Part shown: one piece after another, positions 9,648-21,952 of the stretch
Position numbering within the stretch: the first letter of the stretch is position 1
How the letters are laid out: every line of letters starts with the position of its first letter
Origin: Bradyrhizobium jicamae
Lineage (GTDB): Bacteria > Pseudomonadota > Alphaproteobacteria > Rhizobiales > Xanthobacteraceae
NCBI RefSeq assembly: GCF_001440395.1
Contig: NZ_LLXZ01000001.1
Span: forward strand, 1 to 53,399
DNA length: 53,399 bases
Reading direction: 5' to 3'
Translations under genes and position numbers: made by a program
Notes under the pieces: generated by a model
What the model saw: the letters and a program-made list of their open reading frames with translations, nothing else
Told to the model about the DNA's origin: nothing
Database searches by the model: none

Positions 9648-10151
9648 TTAGGAAATAACCTCGGCGGTGACGTGGCCGACGCCGGCGCCGGTCAGGCCGA
9701 TGGCACGGGCAGCGCCCTTGGAGAGGTCGAGCACGCGTCCCTTGATGAAGGGGCCGCGGTCGTTGATCGTGACGATCACGCTTTGGCCGCGGTGGGTCAC
9801 CCGGAGCTTGGTGCCGAACGGCAGCGAGCGGTGGGCTGCGGTCATGGCGTTCTGGTTGAAGCGCTGTCCGGAGGCAGTCTTGCTGCCGGATTCATTGCCG
9901 TAGAAGGAAGCCTTTCCCGAGAAGCCGCGCCCCGTGCTCTGGGAGCCGATCGAGGCGTTGGCGTTCATCCAGTTGTCGCCGGCCGGCTGGGTCTTGGCTT
10001 GGTGGGAATGGTGGTGGTGATGACGGTGATGCCTCGACTTGGCGGAAGCTTCGGTGACGCTGCCGCCGACCAGGAGAGTTGCGGCGATCAACGCGAACGC
10101 TGTACGCGACCGGGTTAGAGTTCCCGGCACGATCGTATTGGTGTGCAACAT
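9648..10151 (-). CDS. rlpA: RlpA-like septal ring lytic transglycosylase, His-rich linker
   Basis: 167 residues: a signal peptide (about 1-37, with FALIAATLLVGGSVTEASA), a histidine-rich segment (RHHRHHHHHSHQ, about 40-51), then the double-psi beta-barrel domain (about 75-167). The typical RlpA motifs are present: GKASFYGNESGSKTASGQRF, MTAAHRSLPFGT and VTINDRGPF with the catalytic Asp, followed by DLSKGAARAIGL. There is no SPOR domain, as is common for short alphaproteobacterial members. The His tract may bind metal, but this is a guess. Confidence 0.88.
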   Translation of the reverse strand: MLHTNTIVPGTLTRSRTAFALIAATLLVGGSVTEASAKSRHHRHHHHHSHQAKTQPAGDNWMNANASIGSQSTGRGFSGKASFYGNESGSKTASGQRFNQNAMTAAHRSLPFGTKLRVTHRGQSVIVTINDRGPFIKGRVLDLSKGAARAIGLTGAGVGHVTAEVIS

Positions 10152-10805
10152 TAAACCAATCCCTCAGAGAGTATTGCCACATGCGTGACAAATGGAACCC
10201 CCGTCCCAGTTTCAGCGGTTGCCGTTTGGTCACGCAATAAGGCATGAATTGGGCAGTAGTTCCTTATTATCGGCGGCTGACATATCTTGTTACCGTGTGC
10301 AACTAATCACGCGATATTCCGTAATCTTGGGCTTTAACCGAATTTTAACCCATTGAATACTGTCTACTACTCGCGAATACAGTCATCCTTAGGCGTGGAA
10401 AGATTTAGGCAAGTAATGGCCAAATGGAGGAGATTGGCCTGGTTCGTTCCGAGGGCGCCTGCTCATGGCCGCCATGCAAATACGATTGGAACCAATGCGT
10501 CGCTTGCTGACGCGTGCCAGCCGCTCGTTCGGCGCCCGGCCAAATTCCGGAGCGCTGAGCTGTCTCAAAACAACCTTCAACCGGTTCTGAAAATCGCCAT
10601 GCGACAAGGCATCGCCCGAGCGCGCGGTCATGTTGCACCTGCGCGCTTGCTATGATAGCAAAGCCGCGATTTTACCGATCCCGGCACTTCCGTGCCGGTC
10701 GAAAATCGAAGTCCCGCTTGAATTCCAAGGGCTTGGATCGCTAGGCGCCGCTACCGTGGCGACGGTTTTTCCCTTGCGAATTTGACAGCTGAAAAGAGCG
10801 AGTCT
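10152..10805. other. Long leader/intergenic region between rlpA and the atp operon
   Basis: About 650 bases without a convincing gene. Small open frames on both strands lack start signals and family-like sequence. Seen: a short hairpin CCGGCAC-TTCC-GTGCCGG (10681-10698) and a -10-like TATGAT at about 10651 without a well-spaced -35. Promoters for rlpA and for atpH must lie here. Confidence 0.5.
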
Positions 10806-12895
<2,090 letters not shown>

Positions 12896-12990
12896 AGATT
12901 TGCCGTTGAGGCCCGGCTTCCAGCCGGGCCCGACGAACAGAGTGGCTTGCGATCGGGGCCTTGAGGCCAGATCGCCGGGGTGAACTGAGA

Positions 12991-13869
12991 ATGGCTTCAC
13001 TTAAAGACATGCGGGTCCGCATCGCCTCGACCAAGGCGACGCAGAAGATCACCAAGGCGATGCAGATGGTCGCGGCATCGAAGCTGCGCCGTGCGCAGAC
13101 CGCTGCCGAAGCGGCCCGGCCCTACGCCGAAAAGATGGATGCGGTGATTTCCAACATCGCCGCTGCCGCCGCCGGTTCGCCCGGCGCGCCGGCACTGCTG
13201 GGCGGCACCGGCAGGGACCAGGTGCATCTGCTGCTGGTCTGCACCGGCGAACGCGGCCTGTGCGGCGCCTTCAATTCGGCGATCGTGCGTCTGGCCCGCG
13301 AGCGGGCGCTGTCCCTGATGAACCAGGGCAAGGAGGTCAAGATTTTCTGCGTCGGCCGCAAGGGCTACGACCAGCTTCGCCGCACCTTCGACAGGCAGAT
13401 CATCGACCACGTCGATCTGCGCGGGGTTCGTCAGCTCGGCTTCGTCAACGCCGAGGACGTCGCCAAGAAGGTGCTGGCCCTGTTCGAAGCCGGCGAGTTC
13501 GACGTCTGCACGCTGTTCTATTCGCGCTTCAAGTCCGTCATCGCGCAGATCCCGACCGCCCAGCAGGTCATTCCGCTCGTCGTCGAAGAGCCGGCTGCCA
13601 ATGCCGGTCCGTCGACTTCTTACGAATATGAGCCGGAAGAAGACGAGATCCTGACGCGGCTGTTGCCGCGCAATCTGGCGGTGCAGATCTTCCGCGCACT
13701 GCTGGAAAACAACGCTTCTTTCTACGGCGCGCAGATGAGCGCGATGGATAACGCCACCCGCAACGCCGGCGAAATGATCCGCAAGCAAACCCTAGTCTAT
13801 AACCGAACCCGTCAAGCCCAGATCACCAAGGAGCTGATCGAGATCATCTCCGGCGCCGAGGCGGTCTAG
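12991..13869 (+). CDS. atpG: ATP synthase F1 subunit gamma
   Basis: 292 residues from ATG 12991 ([20 protein letters not shown]). The frame is open 10 codons further upstream, but family members start here. Central rotor shaft. The N-terminal coiled-coil helix ([18 protein letters not shown]) and the C-terminal helix with the gamma signature ([15 protein letters not shown]) are both intact. A 95-base gap after atpA holds a short GC-rich hairpin (GGCCCGGC...GCCGGGCC type, about 12910-12930). Confidence 0.96.
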   Translation: MASLKDMRVRIASTKATQKITKAMQMVAASKLRRAQTAAEAARPYAEKMDAVISNIAAAAAGSPGAPALLGGTGRDQVHLLLVCTGERGLCGAFNSAIVRLARERALSLMNQGKEVKIFCVGRKGYDQLRRTFDRQIIDHVDLRGVRQLGFVNAEDVAKKVLALFEAGEFDVCTLFYSRFKSVIAQIPTAQQVIPLVVEEPAANAGPSTSYEYEPEEDEILTRLLPRNLAVQIFRALLENNASFYGAQMSAMDNATRNAGEMIRKQTLVYNRTRQAQITKELIEIISGAEAV

Positions 13870-15366
<1,497 letters not shown>

Positions 15367-15383
15367 GGGGCGAATGGTGGACA

Positions 15384-15437
15384 GGGAGTAGCGAACAGCG
15401 CTGCTCCCGTTCTTCCCACTCGCTGTTCGCTACTCGC
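15384..15437. repeat. Inverted repeat inside the atp operon (GAGTAGCGAACAGCG type)
   Basis: GAGTAGCGAACAGCG (15386-15400) pairs perfectly over 15 bases with CGCTGTTCGCTACTC (15421-15435), loop 20 bases. A related element with GGGAGTAGCGAATAGCGAG lies at 33,145-33,163. It occupies almost all of the atpD-atpC gap and would form a strong RNA hairpin between the two cistrons. Confidence 0.8.
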
Positions 15438-15453
15438 TACTCGCAGGTTCTCC

Positions 15454-15861
15454 ATGGCTACCTTCCACTTCGATCTCGTTTCACCTGAAAAGCTCGCCTT
15501 CTCCGGCGAAGTCGATCAGGTTGACATTCCAGGGCTGGAAGGCGATTTCGGCGTGCTCGCCGGACATGCACCGGTCGTGGCCGCGGTTCGCCCGGGCATC
15601 CTGACCATCATCGCCGGCGGCACCCGTGAAAAGGTGATCGTGCTCGGCGGCCTTGCGGAAATGTCGGAGAACGGCCTCACCGTGCTCGCCGACGTCGCCA
15701 CCTCGATCGAGGATGTCGATCGCGCGCAGTTCGCCGAGACCATCGCCGAGATGGAAGCGAAGCTGGCCGAGAAGGAAGGTGGAGAGCTCGATCACGCCAT
15801 CGAGCGGCTCGACCACTACAAGAGCATCCAGATCGAACTCAACGCCACGGCCATGCACTAA
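15454..15861 (+). CDS. atpC: ATP synthase F1 subunit epsilon
   Basis: 135 residues. The N-terminal beta-sandwich is complete ([20 protein letters not shown], then [15 protein letters not shown]) and the C-terminal helical hairpin is present (about 90-130). It couples rotation to catalysis and can inhibit hydrolysis. Last gene of the operon, followed by a terminator. Confidence 0.95.
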   Translation: MATFHFDLVSPEKLAFSGEVDQVDIPGLEGDFGVLAGHAPVVAAVRPGILTIIAGGTREKVIVLGGLAEMSENGLTVLADVATSIEDVDRAQFAETIAEMEAKLAEKEGGELDHAIERLDHYKSIQIELNATAMH

Positions 15862-15907
15862 GCCCCGGGGCATCGCTCCGGGGCGGAATGAAGGCCCGGT
15901 TGCTATC

Positions 15908-15942
15908 AGCGCTCGTCACGTCGTGACGGGCGCTTTGTTTTT
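15908..15942 (+). terminator. Terminator of the atp operon
   Basis: Hairpin AGCGC-CGTCAC with GTGACG-GCGCT (one bulge on each side), followed by TTTGTTTTT. A second GC hairpin (GCCCCGG...CCGGGGC, about 15863-15886) lies just before it, directly after the atpC stop. Confidence 0.8.
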
Positions 15943-16066
15943 GACCTCGCCCGAAAGCATTGATTGCCCATGCGGTGCTGGCGTCGGGCTGGCCTCGACA
16001 ATGTTGCACCGGGGAACTTCTGGCGGCATTCTGCCGCACCGGAACATGGTTCGGGGGCTGCTGTTC

Positions 16067-17707
16067 ATGAAGCGCAAGATCGCGGCGATTTTTGCGGCCG
16101 ATATTGCCGGTTACTCCAGACTGGTTGCCGAGGACGAAGAGGAGACGCTGCGTCGCCTGGCGTCCTACCGTCAGGTCACCGATGATTTCATCGCCAGGGG
16201 CGGCGGCCGCATATTCAATACCGCCGGCGACGCGGTGCTCGCTGAATTCCCCAGCGCGGTCGAAGCCGTGCGTTGCGCAATCGACATCCAGGAGAGCCTG
16301 CGCACCCGTAACATGGCCTATCCGCCCAGCCGGCAGATGGCCTTTCGCATCGGCATCACCATCGGCGACGTGGTCGAGCGTGACGGCGATCTCCTGGGCG
16401 ACGGCGTCAACATCGCCGCGCGGCTCGAGGGACTCGCCGAAGTCGGCGGCATCTGCATCTCGCGCGCGGTGCATGAGCAGGTCGCCAACAAGCTGTCGGT
16501 GCAGTTCGCCGACATTGGCGCGCAGGAAGTGAAGAACATCCCGACGCCGGTGCATGCCTATATGGTGGCGATGCGCCGCGAGGACGGCACCTACACGACG
16601 CCGCAGGTCAAGAAGCCGGCGAAGTCGCCAGGCGTCGCACAGCCGAACTGGATGTGGCCGGTCGCCGTCACGGTGGTCGGCCTCGCCGCGATCGGTGTCG
16701 GCGGCTTTCTCTATCTCACCAAGCTGGAGACCTCGGCGACCAAGGTCGCATCTCCCAGCAGCATGGCGAGCCCTGCGCCGTCGCCGTCAGCGATCGCGGC
16801 CGTGCCCGCTCCGGTGCCCGCAGCCAAAGCCCCGGAGCGCCCATTGCCGCAACCGCCGTCGCCATCGGTGGTCGCGTCGGCCGACAAGTTTGCTGCGGCT
16901 AGCATTCCCTTCATCAGCGACAAGGCGCGCGCCTCGCTCGCCACCGACTACGCGCCGGCGGCCGACTTCAAGGCATTCGCGCTGAATGTCGGCGGGTTCA
17001 GTGCCTTCGTCACTGCGCAGCCGAGCGAGGAGGCGGCGAGGAGCGCGGCGGTCGAGCAATGTCAGAAGCGCGCGGAAGCCGCGCAATCGCCGCGCAAATG
17101 CGAACTGTATGCAGCCGGCGATGCGATCGTGTATGCCCATGGCAAACCGCCGCTGCCGCCATTGCCCTGGGTCCGGCGTGATCCCGCGACGGAGCAGCCC
17201 TTCGTCGCGAAGAATGTCCCGCTCGCCCGGGACCCTGCCAAGGCCCGCCTCGAAGCGGTTTATGCGCCGGCGCGAAGAAACAAGGCGCTGGCGATCGGAC
17301 CCGGCGGCGGCGTATTGTTCTTTCCCATCGCGCTCGATACGGCGGACGAGGCGGTGCGGCGCGCGCTGGAGTCGTGCGGAGGAATCGCCAGCGTGCCATG
17401 CATGGTCGTCGCGATCAATGATGATTTCGTGGTCCCGATTCCGACCACGCTGAAGGTCACCGGCTTCTTCAGGGCCACCGGCAGCACGATGATATCCGCT
17501 GACGCACGCGACGATGTCGCGCGGCGGATGTCGGAAGCGCAGAGCGGCTGGAACGCGGTCGCGGTCGGCGCGGCCGGCCGGCCGGGACTGGCGCTGAAGG
17601 CGGCGAGCGAACAAGCGGCGATCAACGAATCGCTCGCCGATTGCGTCAAGCGTGACAGCAATTGTCAGGTTATCGGGATTGGCCCGTTTTCGGTCGGGCC
17701 GAACTAG
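16067..17707 (+). CDS. Adenylate/guanylate cyclase with membrane anchor and triple DUF4189-like C-terminal repeats
   Basis: 546 residues from ATG 16067, which has GGGGGC 9 bases upstream; an ATG at 16046 is possible. Class III cyclase domain (about 1-170): metal-binding Asp12 in FAADIAGYS, Asp56 in NTAGDAVLAEF, and the GDGVNIAARLE motif with the Asn/Arg pair. A Lys/Pro linker, one membrane helix (about 196-217), an Ala/Pro-rich stretch, then a periplasmic region with three related units. Each has KA(L/F)A-x-G followed by an Ala-rich helix and a Cys pair (CQKR...CELYA; CGGIASVPCMVV; CVKRDSNCQVIG). These resemble DUF4189 repeats. It probably makes cAMP in response to a periplasmic cue; the signal is unknown. 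Confidence 0.88.
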   Translation: MKRKIAAIFAADIAGYSRLVAEDEEETLRRLASYRQVTDDFIARGGGRIFNTAGDAVLAEFPSAVEAVRCAIDIQESLRTRNMAYPPSRQMAFRIGITIGDVVERDGDLLGDGVNIAARLEGLAEVGGICISRAVHEQVANKLSVQFADIGAQEVKNIPTPVHAYMVAMRREDGTYTTPQVKKPAKSPGVAQPNWMWPVAVTVVGLAAIGVGGFLYLTKLETSATKVASPSSMASPAPSPSAIAAVPAPVPAAKAPERPLPQPPSPSVVASADKFAAASIPFISDKARASLATDYAPAADFKAFALNVGGFSAFVTAQPSEEAARSAAVEQCQKRAEAAQSPRKCELYAAGDAIVYAHGKPPLPPLPWVRRDPATEQPFVAKNVPLARDPAKARLEAVYAPARRNKALAIGPGGGVLFFPIALDTADEAVRRALESCGGIASVPCMVVAINDDFVVPIPTTLKVTGFFRATGSTMISADARDDVARRMSEAQSGWNAVAVGAAGRPGLALKAASEQAAINESLADCVKRDSNCQVIGIGPFSVGPN

Positions 17708-17969
17708 TCCATGACGCGCCTGCGCCCAGTTCATCCGACGTCGACAGTATCCCGGGAGTCCGAATGTCTGCCGTCCGCCGGCCGATCGCCAGCAGCATGA
17801 ACAGGTGCCGGTAGCCTTGGTACCTGGCGGCCGGACGGGTGCGTTCCCGCCCGCTGAACATCAGCGTGCCATTCCGGTCATGCACCCGCCATTCGAAGCT
17901 GCGGCGGCGCTTGGTCACAGTCACGTCGTTCATATGAGGCGAGACACCACGCGTTGCGATTTGTTCCAT
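17670..17969 (-). CDS. Small basic protein of unknown function
   Basis: Up to 99 residues; start either ATG 17969 (MEQIATRG) or ATG 17933 (MNDVTVTKRRRSFEWRVHD). The core (VTVTKRRRSFEWRVHDRNGT to about GYRHLFMLLAIGRR) looks like a real small protein and I believe similar ones occur in related genomes, but this cannot be checked here. The last 12 codons run antisense into the cyclase gene, so the two genes converge with a 38-base overlap. Confidence 0.5.
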   Translation of the reverse strand: MEQIATRGVSPHMNDVTVTKRRRSFEWRVHDRNGTLMFSGRERTRPAARYQGYRHLFMLLAIGRRTADIRTPGILSTSDELGAGASWTSSARPKTGQSR

Positions 17970-18088
17970 AACAACTCGTCTGCTGCCATGGTCCCTGTCA
18001 AGTGAATACGCGAGCGCCCGTCCCCACTATTCCATGAACCGGGAAGACCGGCCATAGGTTAGAGGTAGCGCATCGCGCCTGATGGCGC

Positions 18089-18586
18089 CTAGTGGGCGAA
18101 ACCTGCAAACAGCCGGGTCACGGTCCGGTAGACGTCGCGCCGGAAGGGCACCACGAGATCGGCGACGCGTTCCAGCCTCTCCCAGCGCCAGGAATCGAAT
18201 TCGGCCGGTTGGCCGTTGCGCGGCGTCAGCGGGTCGATCTCCTCGTCGCGGCCGGTGAATCGCACCGCGAACCATTTCTGTCGCTGGCCGCGGAATTTCG
18301 CCAAACGATGGTCGGGCGGACCGTCATAGGGCGGAAATTCATAATTCATCCAATCGGTCTCGCCGAGGTATTCGGCGCTGGCCGCCCCGGTCTCCTCCCA
18401 GAGCTCGCGCATCACCGCATCGCGCGGGTTCTCGTCGGCATCGATGCCGCCCTGCGGCATCTGCCATTCCAGCCCGGGAAGAATGATTTCCGGCCCGTCG
18501 TCGCGGAAGCGGCGGCCGATCAGCACGTGACCTGAGCTGTTGAACAGCGCAATTCCCACATTGGGCCGATAGGGCTTGTCGGACAT
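18089..18586 (-). CDS. rppH: RppH-like Nudix hydrolase (RNA pyrophosphohydrolase), copy 1
   Basis: 165 residues. The Nudix box is complete: GGIDADENPRDAVMRELWEE followed by TG. N-terminal YRPNVGIALFNSSGHVLIGR and the later KWFAVRFTGRDEEIDP are diagnostic of the RppH/Ap4A hydrolase subfamily, which removes pyrophosphate from mRNA 5' ends. It lies 51 bases downstream of a paralogue on the same strand, so the pair is probably one transcript. Confidence 0.9.
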   Translation of the reverse strand: MSDKPYRPNVGIALFNSSGHVLIGRRFRDDGPEIILPGLEWQMPQGGIDADENPRDAVMRELWEETGAASAEYLGETDWMNYEFPPYDGPPDHRLAKFRGQRQKWFAVRFTGRDEEIDPLTPRNGQPAEFDSWRWERLERVADLVVPFRRDVYRTVTRLFAGFAH

Positions 18587-18637
18587 GTCGATGGGAGCAC
18601 CCGGTTCTCGTTGCGAAAAGGCGTCGAAGCGAACGGA

Positions 18638-19144
18638 CTAACCGCCCGCGAGGCTGGAAAATTCCTTGACCACGCGTTCATAGACCGGCCGTTTGAACGG
18701 AACGATCAGGGTCGGGAGATTCTTCATCGGCTCCCAGCGCCAGCTCACGAATTCGGCCTTGTGTCCGCCGCCGCCGGGGCTGGCGACATTGATCTCCGCG
18801 TCCTTGCCGGTGAAGCGCACCGCGTACCATTTCTGCCGTTGGCCGCGATAGCGCCCCTTCCAGGCGCGACCGGCCACCGTGCGGGGAATGTCGTAGATCA
18901 GCCAGTCCGGGACCTCGCCGAGCTTTTCCACCGAGCGGACGCTGGTTTCTTCGTAAAGCTCGCGCTTGGCGGCCTCCCAGGTATCCTCGCCGGGATCGAC
19001 CCCGCCCTGCGGCATCTGCCAGACATGGGTTTCATCGACATGTTCGATGCCGCCGGCGCGGCGGCCGATGAAGACCAGCCCGGCCGCGTTGATCAGCATC
19101 ATGCCGACGCAGGTCCGGTAAGGCAGGTCTTCGTAGCGCGCCAT
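18638..19144 (-). CDS. RppH-like Nudix hydrolase, copy 2
   Basis: 168 residues, paralogous to the next gene downstream. Nudix box [20 protein letters not shown] is intact; [20 protein letters not shown] and [16 protein letters not shown] match RppH. This copy is closer to the typical alphaproteobacterial RppH/invasion-associated (IalA-like) form. Which of the two carries the main RppH function cannot be decided from sequence. Confidence 0.9.
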   Translation of the reverse strand: MARYEDLPYRTCVGMMLINAAGLVFIGRRAGGIEHVDETHVWQMPQGGVDPGEDTWEAAKRELYEETSVRSVEKLGEVPDWLIYDIPRTVAGRAWKGRYRGQRQKWYAVRFTGKDAEINVASPGGGGHKAEFVSWRWEPMKNLPTLIVPFKRPVYERVVKEFSSLAGG

Positions 19145-19239
19145 TTCCGTCAGCTCTTCCTTGCCTGCATCAAGTTACCCACAATCGGTCTAACCGGCGC
19201 AGTCGGGGAAAGCCCGGTTCGCCGCCATCAGCTTGATCT

Positions 19240-20427
19240 CTAGCCTGATTTTGATTTCAGCATCGCCGTTGTCAATGGCACAAGCATGATGCCGCGGCTG
19301 TCCAGCGTCTTGATCCAGGCGGCAAGGCGATCGATCGAAATCGGCAGGGCCGAGGCGACGCCCACCGCCGTTCCGCGTTCCTTGGCGAGCGTCTCCAGCT
19401 TGACCAGCGTCCGGTCGATCTCGGCCGAGGTCGGTACGGCGTCGATGGTAAAATCGGCCTTGGCAAACGGCATCGATTGGGCCGCCGTGAGCGATCCGGC
19501 GGAGCTGCGCGGCGAGGAGCCGTCATCGAGATAGCCGAGGCCGCGCTTGGCCGCCTCGCGGATGATCGGCTGCATCACGGTGTCGGTTGCCGTGAAACGT
19601 GCGCCCATGAAGTTGGCAATCCCGGCATAGCCTTGAAAGCGGCTGAGGTGCCAGTAAAGCCGGTCGATGTTCTGCTCTGACGTCAGCGTCGTCAGCAGGG
19701 TTTGCGGTCCGGGATCGTTATCGGGATAGTCGAACGGCTCCATCGGAACCTGCAGCAGGATCTCGTGGCGCTGCGCCCGCGCCCGCTCGGCCAGTTTGGC
19801 GGGGTCTGCCCCGTAAGGCGTGAAGGCCAGCGTCACGGCCGGCGGCAGTTTCATGATGGCGTCGGTGGTCTTGGCGGCGCCGACGCCGAGGCCGCCGACG
19901 ACGATGGCGATCACGGGCATCTTGGCGGCCTTGATGCGGTCGGCGTCGGCTGCATAGACCGTGAACGGCTTGAGGCCGTCGGCCACCACCGGGATCATGC
20001 CGTAACGCGACTTTTCCAGAAGCCGCTGATCGATGCCGGCCATCGGGCTTGCCGGCGCGGATTCCGCGCCTGCCTTGTCGCCGGCGTCGCCGCCGATCAC
20101 GATGTCCTGGCGCTTGCCGCTGGAGCCGTCGATGATGGTGACGGTCTTGTTGTCGCCAGCCGGGGCCTGCGAGGACGCCGATTTCGCCGCCTTCTCGGCG
20201 ACAGGCTGCCTGTCGTCCGTCGCCGGCGTGCGCAAGGCAACGCGGGCGCTCGGCTCCCCGCCCAGCGGGTTGTCGACAAAGAGGGCAACGGTCAGGAAGC
20301 CGACCAGGAACAGGCCGAGCAGCACCGCCAGCGCCTGCATCGCGGTGAACGGTAGCCGAAACCGGCGCTTCTTGCGCTCCGTTTTCTGCCCGAGCGGCGT
20401 GCTCAGTTCGTCGGCCGTTTCCGTCAT
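19240..20427 (-). CDS. Divergent polysaccharide deacetylase family protein
   Basis: 395 residues from ATG 20427 (MTETADELSTP); the open frame extends to 20505 without family-like sequence. Short cytoplasmic N terminus, one membrane helix (about 30-52, MQALAVLLGLFLVGFLTVAL), a low-complexity Ala/Lys linker, then a NodB-like barrel starting at AKMPVIAIVVGGLGVGAAKT. The family's PMEPFDYPDNDPGPQTLL and FTATDTVMQPIIREAAKRGL are visible. Some classical metal-binding His residues of NodB are not evident, hence 'divergent'. Likely periplasmic; it is upstream of ctpA/envC and in the same direction. Confidence 0.85.
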   Translation of the reverse strand: MTETADELSTPLGQKTERKKRRFRLPFTAMQALAVLLGLFLVGFLTVALFVDNPLGGEPSARVALRTPATDDRQPVAEKAAKSASSQAPAGDNKTVTIIDGSSGKRQDIVIGGDAGDKAGAESAPASPMAGIDQRLLEKSRYGMIPVVADGLKPFTVYAADADRIKAAKMPVIAIVVGGLGVGAAKTTDAIMKLPPAVTLAFTPYGADPAKLAERARAQRHEILLQVPMEPFDYPDNDPGPQTLLTTLTSEQNIDRLYWHLSRFQGYAGIANFMGARFTATDTVMQPIIREAAKRGLGYLDDGSSPRSSAGSLTAAQSMPFAKADFTIDAVPTSAEIDRTLVKLETLAKERGTAVGVASALPISIDRLAAWIKTLDSRGIMLVPLTTAMLKSKSG

Positions 20428-20523
20428 GGACCTCCCCGAATCAACCACGCCGACGATACCACGATGGGCCGGATTCGAGCGCCTGCGCCGGGCCCGCAAA
20501 AGCACCGGTCAGGGGAGAGAACG

Positions 20524-20555
20524 AAAAAAGGGGCGGCCCGAGAGCCGCCCCTTTG
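20524..20555 (-). terminator. Terminator of the envC-ctpA operon
   Basis: Stem AAAGGGGCGGC (20527-20537) with GCCGCCCCTTT (20544-20554), loop CCGAGA. On the minus strand it is followed by TTTTTT, 40 bases beyond the ctpA stop. Confidence 0.9.
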
Positions 20556-20593
20556 TGTTCTGACGAAAACCTGTCTGGCGAAAATCCGCCGGA

Positions 20594-21952
20594 TCAGTTC
20601 GCCGCCTTGGTGGCGGGCTTGTCGACTGCCGCCTTGTCGCCGGTCGCCGGCGCGCTCGCCGTCGACTTGATGCCGTGCAGCAGGTCGGCCGCGGTCTTCA
20701 GCGCCTTGTCGTCCTTGGCGTCCGGCGGCACGTAGGACTGCGATCCGGTCTTTTCGTCGCCATCGTTCTTCAGGTGGCCGCGCAGCGAAGCCTCGCCCTT
20801 GGTGTCGGTGCGCGACTTCAGCTCATCCGGCACATCCTGCAGCACCTCGATGTCGGGCACGATGCCCTTGGCCTGGATCGACTTGCCGGACGGCGTGTAA
20901 TAGCGCGCGGTGGTCAGGCGCAGCGCGCCGTTGCCGCTGCCGAGCGGAATGATGGTCTGCACCGAGCCCTTGCCGAACGAGCGGGTGCCGACCAGCGTCG
21001 CACGCTTGTGGTCCTGCAGCGCGCCGGCGACGATTTCGGAGGCTGAGGCCGAGCCGCCATTGACCAGTACGATGATCGGCTTGCCCTTCGTCAGGTCGCC
21101 CGCATGGGCGGCGCGGCGCTGGGTTTCCTCGGCATTGCGGCCGCGGGTCGAAACGATCTCGCCCTTCTCGAGGAAGGTGTCGGAAACCGTCACCGCCTCC
21201 TCCAGCAAACCGCCGGGATTGTTGCGCAGGTCGATGATGAAGCCCTTCAGCTTGTCAGCACCGATCTGGTTGGTGAGGTTGCCGATCTCGCGCTTCAGGC
21301 CTTCGGTGGTCTGCTCGTTGAAGGTGGTGACGCGGATATAGGCGATGTCGTCCTGTTCGACGCGCGCACGGACCGAGCGGACGCGGATGTTGTCGCGCAC
21401 CAGCGTGACTTCGATCGGATTGTCCTGGCCCTTGCGGATGATCTTGAGACGGATCTTGGTGTTGACCGGTCCGCGCATCTTCTCGACCGCCTGGTTGAGG
21501 GTGAGACCCTGCACGGCTTCGTCGTCGAGATTGGTGATGATGTCGTTGGCCATGATGCCGGCCTTCGACGCCGGCGTGTCGTCGATCGGCGAGACGACCT
21601 TGATCAGACCGTCTTCCATCGTGACCTCGATGCCGAGCCCGCCGAATTCACCGCGGGTCTGCACCTGCATGTCGCGAAAACTCTTCGCGTCCATGTAGCT
21701 GGAATGCGGATCGAGGCCGGCCAGCATGCCTGAGATCGCCGACTCGACAAGCTTGCCGTCGTCGGGCTTCTCGACATAGTCGCTGCGCACGCGCTCGAAC
21801 ACGTCGCCGAACAGATTGAGCTGGCGATAGGTGTCCGAGGTTGCGGCACGCGCACTCGATCCCATCAGCACGGAACGAGGCTGGGTGACGAAAAGCGTCA
21901 AAGCCGCACCGGTGGCGGCGCTGAGAAGAATTACAGAAGTCTTGCGCATCAT
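20594..21952 (-). CDS. ctpA: Carboxyl-terminal processing protease (S41 family)
   Basis: 452 residues: N-terminal signal/anchor (about 8-28), the S41 N-terminal helices, a PDZ domain (about 90-170, VTMEDGLIKVVSPIDDTPAS), and the protease core with the Ser-Lys dyad (NGGSASASEIVAGALQDH; TRSFGKGSVQTI). It cuts periplasmic proteins from the C terminus. Its ATG overlaps the envC stop by four bases (ATGA), so the two are translationally coupled; CtpA enzymes often control peptidoglycan hydrolases. Confidence 0.95.
   Translation of the reverse strand: MMRKTSVILLSAATGAALTLFVTQPRSVLMGSSARAATSDTYRQLNLFGDVFERVRSDYVEKPDDGKLVESAISGMLAGLDPHSSYMDAKSFRDMQVQTRGEFGGLGIEVTMEDGLIKVVSPIDDTPASKAGIMANDIITNLDDEAVQGLTLNQAVEKMRGPVNTKIRLKIIRKGQDNPIEVTLVRDNIRVRSVRARVEQDDIAYIRVTTFNEQTTEGLKREIGNLTNQIGADKLKGFIIDLRNNPGGLLEEAVTVSDTFLEKGEIVSTRGRNAEETQRRAAHAGDLTKGKPIIVLVNGGSASASEIVAGALQDHKRATLVGTRSFGKGSVQTIIPLGSGNGALRLTTARYYTPSGKSIQAKGIVPDIEVLQDVPDELKSRTDTKGEASLRGHLKNDGDEKTGSQSYVPPDAKDDKALKTAADLLHGIKSTASAPATGDKAAVDKPATKAAN

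Noticed and set aside
10353..10655. 100-codon open frame upstream of atpH
   Set aside because: No ribosome-binding site, atypical composition, and two overlapping frames of equal length on the other strand.
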